Below, one piece after another: positions 1-11,319 of a stretch of 64,000 nucleotides of DNA. The stretch lies in NCBI RefSeq assembly GCF_020520425.1, contig NC_079487.1:47313219-47377218 (forward strand). Reading direction: 5' to 3'. Made by a program: the position numbers and the translations under genes. The notes beneath the pieces were generated by a model, which was given only the letters and a program-made list of their open reading frames with translations, searched no databases and was not told the origin of the DNA. The stretch is from Spinacia oleracea. Taxonomy: Eukaryota; Streptophyta; Magnoliopsida; Caryophyllales; Amaranthaceae. Within the stretch, counting starts at the first letter, position 1, and the number at the start of each line of letters is the position of its first letter.

Positions 1-1487
1 CAAGTATGGGATTTGGTCGATTTGCCAGATGGCTACCAAGCCATTGGAAGCAAATGGGTTTTCAAACTGAAAAGGACAAGGATGGGAAACTTGAAGTTTT
101 CAAAGCTAGATTGGTTGCAAAAGGTTACAGGCAAGTACACGGTGTGGATTACGATGAAACCTTTTCACCAGTTGCAATGCTAAAGTCTATTCGAATAATG
201 TTAGCAATCGCTGCATATTACGATTACGAAATATGGCAGATGGATGTCAAAACTGCTTTCTTAAACGGCGTTTTAATAGAAACTGTGTTTATGACACAGC
301 CTGAAGGTTTTGAGGATCCAAAGAATGCTAAAAAGGTATGCAAGCTAAAGAAGTCAATCTACGGATTGAAGCAGGCATCCAGGAGCTGGAATATACGTTT
401 TGATGAAGCAGTCAGTGACTTTGGTTTCATCAAGAACGCGGACGAATCTTGTGTATACAAGAAGGTCAGTGGGAGCAAAATTGATTTCCTAGTATTATAT
501 GTCGACGACATATTGCTTATCGGAAATGACATTCCTATGTTGAACTCTGTCAAGATTTGGCTTGGGAAATGTTTTTCGATGAAGGATCTAGGAGAAGCAC
601 AGTACATATTGGGCATCAAGATTTACAGAGATAGATCTAAAAAGATGATTGGACTTAGTCAAAGCACTTATATCAATAAGGTGCTTGATAGGTTCAAGAT
701 GGCGGACTCCAAGCGAGGCTACCTACCCATGTCTCATGGAATGACTCTAAGCAAGACTCAGTGCCCAAAAACACTTGATGAGCGTAGACGAATGAATGGG
801 ATTCCATATGCATCATTGATTGGTTCAATAATGTATGCTATGATATGTACACGCCCGGATGTTGCGTACGCACTCAGTGCTACGAGCAGATACCAGTCAG
901 ACCCAGGAGAGGCGCATTGGACTGCTGCCAAGAATATTCTGAAGTACCTGAAAAGGCACAAAGATGACTTCCTGGTCTATGGTGGAGATGATGAATTAAT
1001 TGTTAAAGGCTATACGGACGCAAGTTTCCAAACCGACAAAGATGATTTCAGATCACAGTCTGGGTTTGTCTTCTGCCTCAACGGAGGAGCAGTAAGCTGG
1101 AAAAGTGCTAAGCAAAGCACCATTGCGGATTCTACAACTGAAGCGGAGTACATTGCTGCACATGAAGCAGCAAAGGAAGCTATATGGCTAAGGAAGTTCA
1201 TAGGAGAACTTGGTGTAGTCCCCTCCATTAAAGGACCAATAGCCCTGTATTGTGATAATAACGGAGCTATTGCACAGGCAAAAGAGCCTAGACACCACCA
1301 GAGAGTCAAGCATGTACTTCGTAGATTTCACCTTCTACGAGAGTTCGTTGAAAGAAAAGAAGTCGAGATAAGCAAAATTGGAACTGATGACAACATATCA
1401 GATCCATTAACTAAACCTCTGCCGCAAGCGAAGCACAACTCGCACACTGCAGCTATGGGAATCAAGCATATTGGAGAATGGCTTTGA
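1..1487 (+). pseudogene. Copia A reverse transcriptase and RNase H region
   Basis: This is the C-terminal part of a copia polyprotein. The RT shows the FKARLVAKGYRQ and DETFSPV blocks, the MDVKTAFLNG block and the YVDDILLIGND active-site block. RNase H follows, with GYTDASFQ and the TTEAEYIA motif. The protein ends in a GEWL tail, also seen in elements C and D. It would copy the element's RNA into DNA inside virus-like particles. Seen: the domain motifs. Known: this domain order (integrase before RT) defines Ty1/copia. It is a retrotransposon relic without host function. Confidence 0.9.
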
Positions 1488-2351
1488 TGTCTCTGTTTAA
1501 TGTTTTAAAGTTTTAGAGTTTAAATCTTTGTAAAACATTATTGGTTAATCATTCACAATAAATGAAAGGAATTCATTTTTCCATTTAATTTGTGGTTTAT
1601 TAAATGATGAGTCCCTTCAACTTGACGATATATTCAAGATAGACTGTCAGGACCAGTCCTGTGACTAAGAAATGTCTATCAAGTGAACTTGAATGTCAAA
1701 GGTTGAAAATGGTCCCTAATCGGAGTTTTCTATAAAATTGGACGCATAGAAAACGTTAGACGATTAGAATGCAAGATGACTAGTAGTTCTGTTTCTTGAA
1801 CTATGTGGACATGGCAATGTCATAATCATTTGCATAGATACTTACTTTGGGAAGACTAGTATCGGACAAGACCTATGAAACTTTACTGTAAGAGATGAAA
1901 GTCTGTCATAAGTAAATTTCATTAAATTATTAGACACTAAATCCTCAATACCTGAGTGATTTGAGATTACTTGTTTGAGAACTGGTTGCTTTGACGTTGA
2001 CCAACCGTCGCACCGTAAAAGGAGGCTATAAAGGCAACGCTCAGGTAATCACCTATCAAACGAAGTCTAATCTCAAGATCGCAAGATTGGGATTGTCCTC
2101 CCATAAATCGGGAAGAGATGCTTAAAAGTTGTACAAGGCCACTCGGAGAGCTAGAAACTGTGAAATGCATGGCCGTGCTCGGATGAATCATAGGCTATGA
2201 TTATCTGTTTATTTGATCAGTTGAACTCTGAAACCGAGGAACACCTCTGGACATAATAAGGATGACAACTCTTACCTTATGTTCAAGAGCAAGCATCGAG
2301 CGACAAAGGAATTAGGAAATGCACACTTGTCCCTAAGGACAAGTGGGAGAC
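1488..2351 (+). other. Copia A 3' untranslated region and polypurine tract
   Basis: This non-coding stretch lies between the pol stop and the 3' LTR and is closely matched by 43409-44273 in element C. The purine-rich tract AAGTGGGAGAC abuts the LTR start at 2352 and is the likely plus-strand primer. No separate gene is supported here. Confidence 0.75.
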
Positions 2352-3692
2352 TGAAGGAAATAATGCCCTTGGTCCAAGTATGCATTCTATGTTAAGTCTA
2401 ATAAATGCGGTTCAGTATTAATTAACAAGTTAATAATTCAGTGAGATCAAGTGAGCTGAATGCCTAGCTAGAGGCCGCTTCAGTTCAAGTGGAATTAATG
2501 ATATTAATCCACAGCTTACTCTTGACTGAACCCGTAGGGTCACACAAATAGTACGTAAACGGATCAAGTATTTAATGGCATTAAATACTCCATCTATGAA
2601 TATTCGGAACCGACGGATCTTGGTTTCAGTGGGAGCTAAGATCGTCACAGGCAAGAAATGAATACTCCGGAAACGATGATATTGCCGGAAACGGAAATAT
2701 GGATCGTATCGGAAATATGAATATTATCCAAGTCGTAGATGTTGCCGGAAACGGAAACATGGTACGTATCGGAAAATATTATTGGAAATGGAAATATTAC
2801 CAGAATCGGAAATATTGCCGGAAACGGAAATATTGTCAGAATCGGAAATATTGCCGGAATCGGAAAATAATTCCGGAAACGGAAATATTAAATATTTGTT
2901 CGAAACGGAAATTAATTCCGGAATCGGAAATATTAAATATTGTTCGTATCGGAAATAGATTCCGGAAATGGAAATTTAATCGGAAGCGTATCGTACGAAT
3001 TAGCATCGGACGAGGCCTGCCGGACGAAGGCCCAGCACGAAGCCAGGCCGTCGCCCAGCAAGCACGCACGCCACAAGCCCAGCGCGCGCCAAGGCCACGG
3101 ATGCGTGGGCCTTGCTGCGTGGGCTGCAGCTCGCACGCATGGGCAGTCCTTGTGGCTGCCGTGTGTGTGTGAGTTTGTGCTCATGCGTGATTCCTGAATC
3201 AGCAAGAGTCAGTGTATGATTAAATGTCTATTCCTAATTGGATAAATTAATTAAATAGAATTCATGTAGGATTCTAATTCCAATTAATTCGCATCCTACT
3301 AGGATTACGATTCCTTTTCCATAACTCTATAAATAAAGGCCTAGGGGTCATAATTTATATACAAGTTTCAAAGTATTCAAAAGTGAGTTTTTTGAGAGAA
3401 AATTAAAACACATCTTGCTCATAAAAGTGCCGAATTTTCTAGTACCTTAAGGGCGATTCTAGTTGGTCAATCTTAAGGCGGATCCGGACGTGCTGTGGAC
3501 TATCTACGGAGGGACGACACTTGGAGTCCTAAAAGACTTGTTCTTGTTCGGTTCGGGCGCAGCTAGGGAAGGCACGCAACAAAGAGTATGCATCTAATTA
3601 TGCTATATGATTATGTGTAAATAATATGTTTCCTGGGTTAATGGTTGTTTCCGCATGATCTATGTAAATGTCATATGTATCATAACCTAACA
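2352..3692 (+). repeat. 3' LTR of copia A
   Basis: The LTR is 1341 bp, begins TGAAGGAAATAATGCCC and ends ATAACCTAACA. Its start and end match LTRs B (6710-8094, inverted) and C (44274-45641). It holds a degenerate tandem array of about 20-bp GGAAATATT-type units (about 2659-2990), a GC-rich island (about 3010-3175), and a TATA box CTATAAATA near 3327-3335. The TATA box suggests that transcription starts around 3360. Confidence 0.9.
2659..2990 (+). repeat. Degenerate short tandem repeats in U3 of LTR A
   Basis: Many imperfect copies of a roughly 20-bp unit, core CGGAAATATTGCCGGAAA, lie upstream of the LTR TATA box. The same array occurs in LTR B (7465-7785, inverted) and LTR C (44576-44905). 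The placement suggests an enhancer-like role, but that is inference. Confidence 0.75.
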
Positions 3693-3984
3693 GATTCTTG
3701 ATGAGCGTAAAAGGTTCGTAAGCTACAAATCTTCTAGCCCATTCATCAGGGATATTGTTCAGCATGAGACTCATAACCTTTTTGAGATCCGCATCCCAGG
3801 TGGAAAATCTTTCAGGGGTCATGTCTCTGGCATAGTAGCTTGGCATGGGATGTAACAGTACATACTCAAGTCCATTGAGTCTGACTATTTCAACAAGCTT
3901 AGCTTCCCATTCAAGAAAATTCGTTAGGTTCAGCTTGACCATAAGCTCAGAACCCATGATGATGTTTTGATTGTTGTTTGCCAT
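3693..3984 (-). pseudogene. Copia B gag, N-terminal fragment
   Basis: This fragment starts MANNNQNIIMGSELMVKLNL on the minus strand and matches the first ~97 residues of the element C gag (from 39417). Gag is the structural protein of the virus-like particle. The fragment stops where the LTR of element A begins, as expected for an insertion into gag. Confidence 0.85.
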
Positions 3985-6695
3985 AGTAAAACTACAATAG
4001 AAAAAGAATAAACAAATAAATAATCATTCACATTTTCTCTTAATAAACTCAAATTCTATCATATATGCATAATTTAATGTTCATTAAGCATTTTATTCAA
4101 GTTATGTGTTCCGGCAGGTGTGAATAAAATGATTCCAATACCCTAAAAACCATTGAAGGATTAAGCACATTATGTATTTTGAGTCAATTCTAAAATCTTT
4201 TAGGTAAGCAAAAGCCTTTTGCTAATAGTCTAGAAACTACTCTTGGTTGATGGGTACGTCTAAGAACTTATTAGGTAAACCTATCGATTTTGCCACGATA
4301 TAAAAGGACTCCTTACTTATATCGTTGAGTTTCATCAAAACTAACGTGTACTCACAATTATTTGTGTACCTTACCCCTTTAGAATCAATAAGTAACACCT
4401 AGCTATGGCGGAAAACTATTACTAAGATTGATGTAAAGGTTATCCAAGTAAGTGTTATTTTGGCATGGCACCTTTTAACTCAATTTTTAAGTTTGGAACT
4501 TAAGGCTCTTACTATGTTGGTTAGATTTAAGTGAACTAAAATCCTTAATCATGCAACATAATCAAGCCATAATCTCATGCATAATTAAGACATATTTAAA
4601 AGCAATAAATAACTTAAAGCATGCATAAGATAAATGTGATTTAGTATGGCCCGACTTCATCTTGAAGCTTCAACTTCAAAGTCCGTGTTGAAAATGGATT
4701 GGAAACTCCGTCTTGAATTTCACCATGTGAGGCGCCATTTTCTTCAAATAGGATCAGCTATAATTAAACTAATTACAACTATTTGATGGTACGCATACCA
4801 TATTTAAAAGCAATAAAATTTGGTACTTTAGACCAATATTACATTCAAATTAATGGTACGCAGACCATATTTTCTATCCTATTTGGGCCATACTAGTCAC
4901 TTTCAATAACCTGCAAAACAGTACATATACAATATATACCATTCACCCATTCATTATCATGAATGGCCCACATAGCTGGTTAGAAAAACACATTGTTATG
5001 CATCACATAAATATTTGCAGCAATTAATCAAGGGCACCAATAATCTACCAATTATTCAGTCCTTATTAATTCTAATCAAGTTGTTTTAACCTTAAAGGAT
5101 TTGTAGACCTAATCAAGAGCTTATGACTAAAAATTCTCCCACTTAAACCAATAACTTTATATGCTTTACTAATTTTAAACATAAAAATGTATTTCTAGTC
5201 TAACCGGAAACATGCAAGTTTAATTAAAATTTAAAGCTCATATAAAATTATAATCGAATCCATTTATTTAATTTATTTTCAGTTGAATTAAATGAATTTA
5301 AATTAATTCAAGGTTTTAATTTTAGTAAAATAATTAGTATAAATTAGAATTTATAATAAATATAATATTCAAAATTAAAATCAGAGAAAACAATTTAAAT
5401 TATTAATTTCAAAGTTAATTAAAATTATTTCCGAACTGAAAATTTCAAATTAAAATCAATACGACTCAATCGTAACACGACGAGGCACTTGGGCTTGCGC
5501 CCAAGCCCCGTCGAGTGCACGAGGCATCAATGCCCCTCGACTGATCGCATAGCCATGGCACAAGCAACAGCAGCCACGCGCAAACGCAGTAAGCCAAGCC
5601 ACGCTTGCACGCAGCATGCTCGCTCGCTTCGCAGCAGCTACTGAAGGGATGCATCGCTCGCTGGGCACGAGTAATCGATCGATGGCGAGGCAGCGCTCGT
5701 TGGTGCGCGGAGCAGCGCTCGCTGGGCGACCCAGCTCTCGCTCTCCCGCGCGCGCGCCTCGTCTTGTTGTGCCACGCCCCATCGCCCATCGCCCATGCAC
5801 ACAACACACACGCCCAGGCATCAGGCCTCGCGCGCGCCATGCTTGGTTGCTCGCAGCATTCGTACCGCACGTGCGACGAGGTCCCTTGCTCGTCGTCGCG
5901 TGCCCGCACTATACAACACCCCTTAAGGGTAACACGTAGCGTCCTTTTCTTTGTGCGTGCAACTTTTATGAGCGAATTTTATAAAAATTAAAAAAAATTA
6001 ATTTAAAATTAATGACAAATTAATAAATCATATTAATTTCATAACTTTAGGGCGAAAAATCGAAAATTTATTAATCAATTAATTTCTGATTAACATGGAT
6101 TCAAATCTAGGTCATAAAAATTTTAAATTTATCACAAATTAACAATTTTCATGGTGGTTTTTAATCATGGATACCTAATTAAATTGTCAATTAATTATGA
6201 AAATCAAATCAAATTCTAAATTATTCGAATTTCAACAAATTAATTACAATTACAAATTAGGTTATATAATTAACAAGCTTAGGCATTCAAAATTGTTAAA
6301 CATATACAGTAGGTCAATCAAAGATTCAAGATTTAACAACAAGGATTGCGCGCAAATATTCAATTTAACATCTTAAAATTACAAACTTTTGCGTTCGAAA
6401 AACTAAAACCTCCGAAAATTCATAGTTAGGCTTCGAATTTGGGAATTCTAGGTTCGGCCGAAAAAAATTCTTTTTGTCAAAATTTTAGAATGCCTTTTAC
6501 ATACGGAATTGACACAAAAATCACTTGATTTGGTTGAGTAACGAATAAACTGCCGAAAAACTGCGTACATATAATTAAATAAACGCAATTTTCAATTAAT
6601 TAACAATTACGAAAATTAATCACCCCTTTTAATTCTTTGCAAATTTGTAAAATTTAACCATGTTAAGCAATTTATAGATTATGCAAATAATAATA
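3985..6695 (-). other. Long untranslated leader of copia B
   Basis: This is a leader of about 2.7 kb between the primer-binding site and gag. It is AT-rich except for a GC-rich island at 5461-5935. It aligns along its length with the leader of element C (36786-39416). No convincing ORF was seen; reading frames in the GC-rich part are low-complexity and open on several frames at once. Confidence 0.8.
5461..5935. other. GC-rich island inside the copia B leader
   Basis: About 475 bp of GC-rich sequence is sharply bounded by very AT-rich leader. The corresponding island in element C (about 37488-37965) shares the flanks and some words (for example GCGGTACGAATG and CTTGGGCGCAAGCCC, read in C's direction), but the interior differs much more than the surrounding leader does. 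Confidence 0.6.
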
Positions 6696-6708
6696 GGCTC
6701 TGATACCA
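6696..6708 (-). promoter_or_regulatory. Primer-binding site of copia B (initiator tRNA-Met type)
   Basis: On the minus strand this reads TGGTATCAGAGCC, one base inside the LTR end. It is the standard plant LTR-element binding site for the 3' end of initiator tRNA-Met. Confidence 0.85.
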
Positions 6709-6709
6709 C

Positions 6710-8094
6710 TGTTAGGTTATGATACATATGAACAACATAAATCATGCGGAAAAACCTTAATGCCATGAATCATATTAATTGCACATAATCATATAATTAG
6801 TTTAGGATGCATACACTTTGTAGCGTGCCCTCCCTAGCTGCTCCCGAACCGAGCAAGAACAAGTCTTTAGGACTCCAAGTGTCGTCCCTCCATAGAAAGT
6901 CCACAGCACGTCCAGATCCGCCTTAAGATTGACCAACTAGAATCGCCCTTAAGGTACTACTTATTTTCGGCTAAATAGGGCAAGTGTTTGGCTGATATTT
7001 CTGTTTAAAAATCCTAGCTTTAAATACTTGAAAACTTGTGTATAAATTTGTGAACCTAGACACATATTTATAGAGTCATGTAAAAGGATTTAGAATCCTA
7101 TTAGAATACCAATTAGTTTAATTAAAATCCCTTTAGAACTCTATTAAATAAATTCTATCTACTAGGATTAGTATTTAATCATAGAACGAATTCCAATAGC
7201 TTTAGGATTCGTATCGCACACAACCGCACACGAGCACGAGCACCGCAGAGCCCGCGCAAGCCTCGCGGCCCACGCGAGCTGCACGGCTCGCAGCCCATGA
7301 GCATTCCTCGCAGCCCAAGATGCGCGCGCGCCATGCCTTGCTGGGCCTGGCGAGGCTTTGGCAGCATGTGTTGGGCGCTTATCTTGCTGGGCGCGGGCCT
7401 GGCTTCGTGCTGGGCCTTCGTCTAGCAAGTCTCGTCCGATGCTAATTCGTACGATGCGCTTCCGATTAAATTCCCAATTCCGGAATTCATTTTCGATACG
7501 AACAATATTTAACATTTCCGATTCCGGAATTAATTTCCGTTTCGAACAAATATTTAATATTTCCGTTTCCGGAATTATTTTCCGATTCCGATAATATTTC
7601 CGATTCTGACAATATTTTCGTTTCCGGCAATATTTCCGATTCCGGCAATATTTCCATTTCCGATATTATTTTCTGATACGTACCATGTTTCTGTTTCCGG
7701 CAACATCTACAACTTTGATAATATTTATATTTCCGGTACGATCCATATTTCCGTTTCCGGCAATATCATCGTTTCCGGAGTATTCATTTACTTGCCTTTG
7801 ACGATCTCAGCTCCCACTGAAACCAAGATCCGTCGATTCCGAATATCTATAGATAGAGTATTTAATGCCATTAAATACTTGATCCGTTTACGTACTATTT
7901 GTGTGACCCTACGGGTTCAGTCAAGAGTAAGCTGTGGATTAATATCAATAATTCCACTTGAACTGAAGCGGCCTCTAGCTAGGCATTCAGCTCCCTTGAT
8001 CTCACTGAATTATTAACTTGTTAATTAATAATGAAACGCATTTATTAGACATAACATTAAATGCATACTTGGACCAAGGGCATTATTTCCTTCA
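6710..8094 (-). repeat. 5' LTR of copia B (reverse orientation)
   Basis: This 1385-bp LTR runs TG...CA. On the plus strand it starts TGTTAGGTTATG and ends ATTATTTCCTTCA. It is in opposite orientation to LTR A, making a large inverted LTR pair about 3 kb apart. On its own strand the TATA-like TATAAATA lies at about 7065-7072, the repeat array at 7465-7785 and the GC-rich island at about 7215-7440. Confidence 0.9.
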
Positions 8095-10911
8095 CTGCAA
8101 GGGTTCAAATGTGGTTCTGAAAGGTGTAAAACGTGGTACCTTGTATTTTCTTCAAGGATCTACGTTATCAGGTTCTGTTGCTGTTGCATCCTCGGAGATT
8201 GATAAGGAGAACATGAACAAGTTATGGCATATGAGGCTTGGTCACATGAGTGCAAGAGGGATGCAAATTTTGTCAAAAGCGGATCTTCTTTGTGGTCACA
8301 AGGTCACGGATCTTGAATTCTGTGAACATTGTATTTTTGGGAAACTACATCGTAGCAAGTTCCCTAAAGGTATACACAGAACAAAAGGCACACTTGATTA
8401 CATCCATTCTGATTGTTGGGGTCCTTCCCGGGTGGAGTCTTTAGGGGGTCACACATATTTTGTGTCAATGATTGATGATTTCTCAAGGATGACTTGGGTG
8501 TTCATGATGAAGAATAAAAGTGAAGCTTTTAAGAATTTCAGATAGTGGAAGGCATTAGTGGAGAATCAAACAGGGAAGAAGATCAAAAGGCTGCGAACTG
8601 ATAATGGTCTGGAATTTTGTTGGTCTGAGTTCGATGAGTTCTGCAAGAATGAAGGGATTGCTAGGCATCATATAGTCAGGGATACACCACAGCAAAATGG
8701 TGTAGCAGAACGTATGAATCAGACACTTCTGGAGAGAGCTAGGTGCATGCTTTCTAATGCTAGACTAACTAGAAGATTTTGGGCAGAAGCGATTAGTACA
8801 GCTTGTTATCTGATCAATCGTGGACCTCACATAGGTATACACCTCAAAACCCCTATTGAGGTGTGGTCTGGTAAGCCTGCTGATTACTCTAGTTTAAGAG
8901 CTTTTGGTTGTACTGTTTATTATCATGTAAATGAGGGTAAATTAGAGCCACGAGCTAAAAAGGGAGTATTTGTAGGCTATGGGGATGGGGTTAAAGGGTA
9001 TAGAATCTGGTCCCCATCTGAAAAGAGGGTTATACTAAGTAGAAATGTAGTCTTTGATGAAAATTCTATGTTTAACCCTACTGTGAAGTCTATTGTTGTG
9101 TCAGAAAGTGGTAGTGTTGAGAAACAGGTGGAGCAGCAAGTCACTCTAGATGAGAGTGAACCACAAGATGAAGGTCAACAACCACAGTCAGAAACAGAAC
9201 CATCAGGTTCTTCATTACCTGTAGCGAATCAGCACAGTTTGGCTCTTGATCGATCAAAGAGAGCTAATTATGGGATGCCTCCCAAGAGATATGGTTTTGA
9301 AGATATGGTCGCCTATGCACTACAGGTTGCTGAAGAGGTGGATCCTAACCCTGATGAGCCATCCACCTATAAAGAAGCAGTTACATGTACTGAGTCTACC
9401 CAATGGCTTGCTGCAATGGGAGATGAGATGGAGTCACTTCATAAAATCAGACTTGGGAATTAACCAAGAGACCTCGAGACAGAAAGATCGTCACTTGTAA
9501 ATGGGTCTACAAGAAGAAGGAAGGAGAAACATCAGTTGAGGGTATCAAGGATAAAGCTCGAGTAGTAGCTAGAGGGTTCACTCAGAGAGAGGGAGTAGAC
9601 TACAATGAGATTTTTTCGCCAGTGGTCAGACATACTTCCATCAGGGTGCTACTAGCAATAGTTGCACATCAGGATCTGGAGCTTGAACAACTAGATGTGA
9701 AGACAGCTTTTCTGCATGGAGAGTTGGAAGAGGAGATATACATGACTCAGCCAGATGGTTTTCAGGTTCCTGGTAAGGAAGATTATGTTTGCAAGTTGAA
9801 GAAGTCCTTGTATGGACTAAAGCAGTCTCCGAGGCAGTGGTATAAGAAATTCGATAGCTATATGATAGAGATTGGCTACACTAGGAGTCCGTATGATTGT
9901 TGTGTTTACTATAACAAGGCAGCAAATGGTTCATTGATTTATCTGGTCCTGTATGTAGATTATATGTTGTTAGCTGCAGAGAACAAGTCTGATGTTCAGA
10001 AGTTGAAGGATCTCCTTAGTGCTGAGTTTGAGATGAAGGATTTGGGTGCGGCTCGGAAAATTCTGGGGATGGATATTTATCGGGATAGAAGCAAAAAGAA
10101 GCTCTTCTTATCACAGAAGGGATACATTCAGAAGATTTTGTCAAGATTTGGCATGTCTACAGCAAAGCCCATAGATACTCCTAGTGCTGCAAATGCACAT
10201 CTGTCTGTTGCTTTTGCACCTAAGTCTGCTGAGGAGAAGGAGTACATGTCTTGAGTCCCCTATGCTAGTGCAGTAGGAAGCTTGATATATGCAATGGTCT
10301 GCACTAGACCTGATCTAGCACAGTCTGTTAGTATTGTTAGTAAGTTTATGGGTGAACCTGGAAAGGAGCATTGGCAAGCTGTGAAGAGGATTTTTCGGTA
10401 CCTAAAAGGTACATCTGATGTTGGTCTCATTTATGGAGGTGATACAAAGTGTTTGGTGACAGGGTTTTCAGACTCTGATTATGCTGGAGATGTTGACAGT
10501 AGAAGATCTATGACTGGTTATACTTTTACTCTTGGTGGTTCATTTGTCAGTTGGAAAGATACTTTTCAACCTACGGTGACTTTGTCTACTACAGAAGCAG
10601 AGTACATGGCATTGACAGAAGCAGCAAAAGAGGGAATATGGTTGAAAGGGTTGGTCAGTGATTTGGGTCTACATCATTATCAGGCTATAGTGTACTGTGA
10701 CAGTCTCAGTGCAATCTGTTTAGCTAAGGATCAAGTACATTATGAGAGGAATAAGCACATCGATGTAAGGTATCATTTTCTGAGAAGTGAGAATAGAATT
10801 AAGGTTAACAAAGTGGGTACTGCTGATAACCCAGCTGATATGTTCACCAAGCCGGTTCCACATAGCAAGTTTCAACACTGTTTGAACTTGCTAAATGTTA
10901 GGAGTTGTTGA
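8095..10911 (+). pseudogene. Tnt1-like copia pol region
   Basis: Domains in order are: GAG-pre-integrase (LWHMRLGHMSARGM), a zinc-binding segment (CEHCIFGK), integrase core (DYIHSDCWGPS, then DNGLEF and QQNGVAERMNQTL), an RT with DVKTAFLHGELEEEIYM and a LYVDY block, and RNase H (GFSDSDYAGD, STTEAEYMALTEA). The polyprotein ends about 115 bp before the 3' LTR. Seen: the order and motifs. Known: they define Ty1/copia. This is a dead relic. Confidence 0.88.
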
Positions 10912-11025
10912 TTTCCCTTTTGAGGGCAAAATCTAAGGCAGAGGAGTTTCTGGTACATCTGGCATTATAATGGTGCATCTGGTACATCTGTTATTTGTGA
11001 GAGCATTCAAGTCAAGGTGGAGATT

Positions 11026-11319
11026 TGTTAGATAATGCCTTGAATCGGTCAAGCCCCTTACTTTACGGTATTTGTTATTTTGGACACGAGTTATCTGTTT
11101 TGGGCCTATTTTCTGGGCTTTTCCGCATCTGTCTAGAGAGTACTATATAAACTCTTTAGGTCATAACCTAGCCGTATTCTGTAATCTGTATTCCTCAAGA
11201 TCAATAAAACTTTCCTCCCCTCTCCCTGTGGACGTAGCTAACACATTGTTAGTGAACCACGTTAAATCTCTGCGTTCTTTAATTACGTTATTTAATCTTT
11301 CTTTGCATCCGTTATAACA
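11026..11319 (+). repeat. 3' LTR of the Tnt1-like copia
   Basis: A 294-bp LTR starts TGTTAGATAATGCC and ends CCGTTATAACA. It is preceded by a purine tract (AAGGTGGAGATT), and a TATA box (ACTATATAAACTC) lies near 11143. The paired 5' LTR is outside the window. Confidence 0.8.

Larger units (their letters stand above)
1..3692 (+). mobile_element. Copia element A, 3' part (Ty1/copia LTR retrotransposon)
   Basis: This is the 3' portion of a Ty1/copia element: reverse transcriptase, RNase H, 3' untranslated region and a complete 3' LTR. It is nearly identical in layout and sequence to element C (36185-45641), whose matching segment starts near 41918, so A and C are one family. The rest of A lies left of the window. 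Its LTR ends exactly where a reverse-oriented gag fragment of element B begins, so A is read as inserted into B. The long LTR (about 1.3 kb) and long leader in B and C resemble the Angela lineage, but the lineage is not established. The coding part looks slightly broken (about one or two breaks). Confidence 0.9.
3693..8094 (-). mobile_element. Copia element B, 5' part in reverse orientation
   Basis: Read on the minus strand, this is LTR (6710-8094), primer-binding site, a 2.7-kb leader and the first part of gag. It is cut at 3693 by element A. The remaining gag-pol and the other LTR should lie left of the window, beyond element A. B belongs to the same family as A and C. At 8094 its LTR terminus abuts the coding sequence of a different, Tnt1-like copia element, so B appears to be inserted into that element. 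Confidence 0.85.
8095..11319 (+). mobile_element. Tnt1-like copia element, 3' part, host of element B
   Basis: This is the 3' portion of a second copia family: the end of the protease/GAG-pre-integrase segment, integrase, RT, RNase H and a short LTR. It starts abruptly at the LTR end of element B, so B was inserted into it; its 5' part should lie left of the window. Its short LTR (294 bp) and C-terminal sequence differ from family A/B/C and resemble the Tnt1/Tork lineage. It is broken at a few points (about three). Confidence 0.85.

Noticed and set aside
2699-3205. Frames rich in repeated Arg, Lys, Ile and Asn
   Set aside because: They arise from the short tandem repeats and GC island inside LTR A.
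5456-5991. Several long frames on both strands
   Set aside because: Product of the GC-rich island in the copia leader; composition-driven, with no recognisable protein and no conservation with the element C island.
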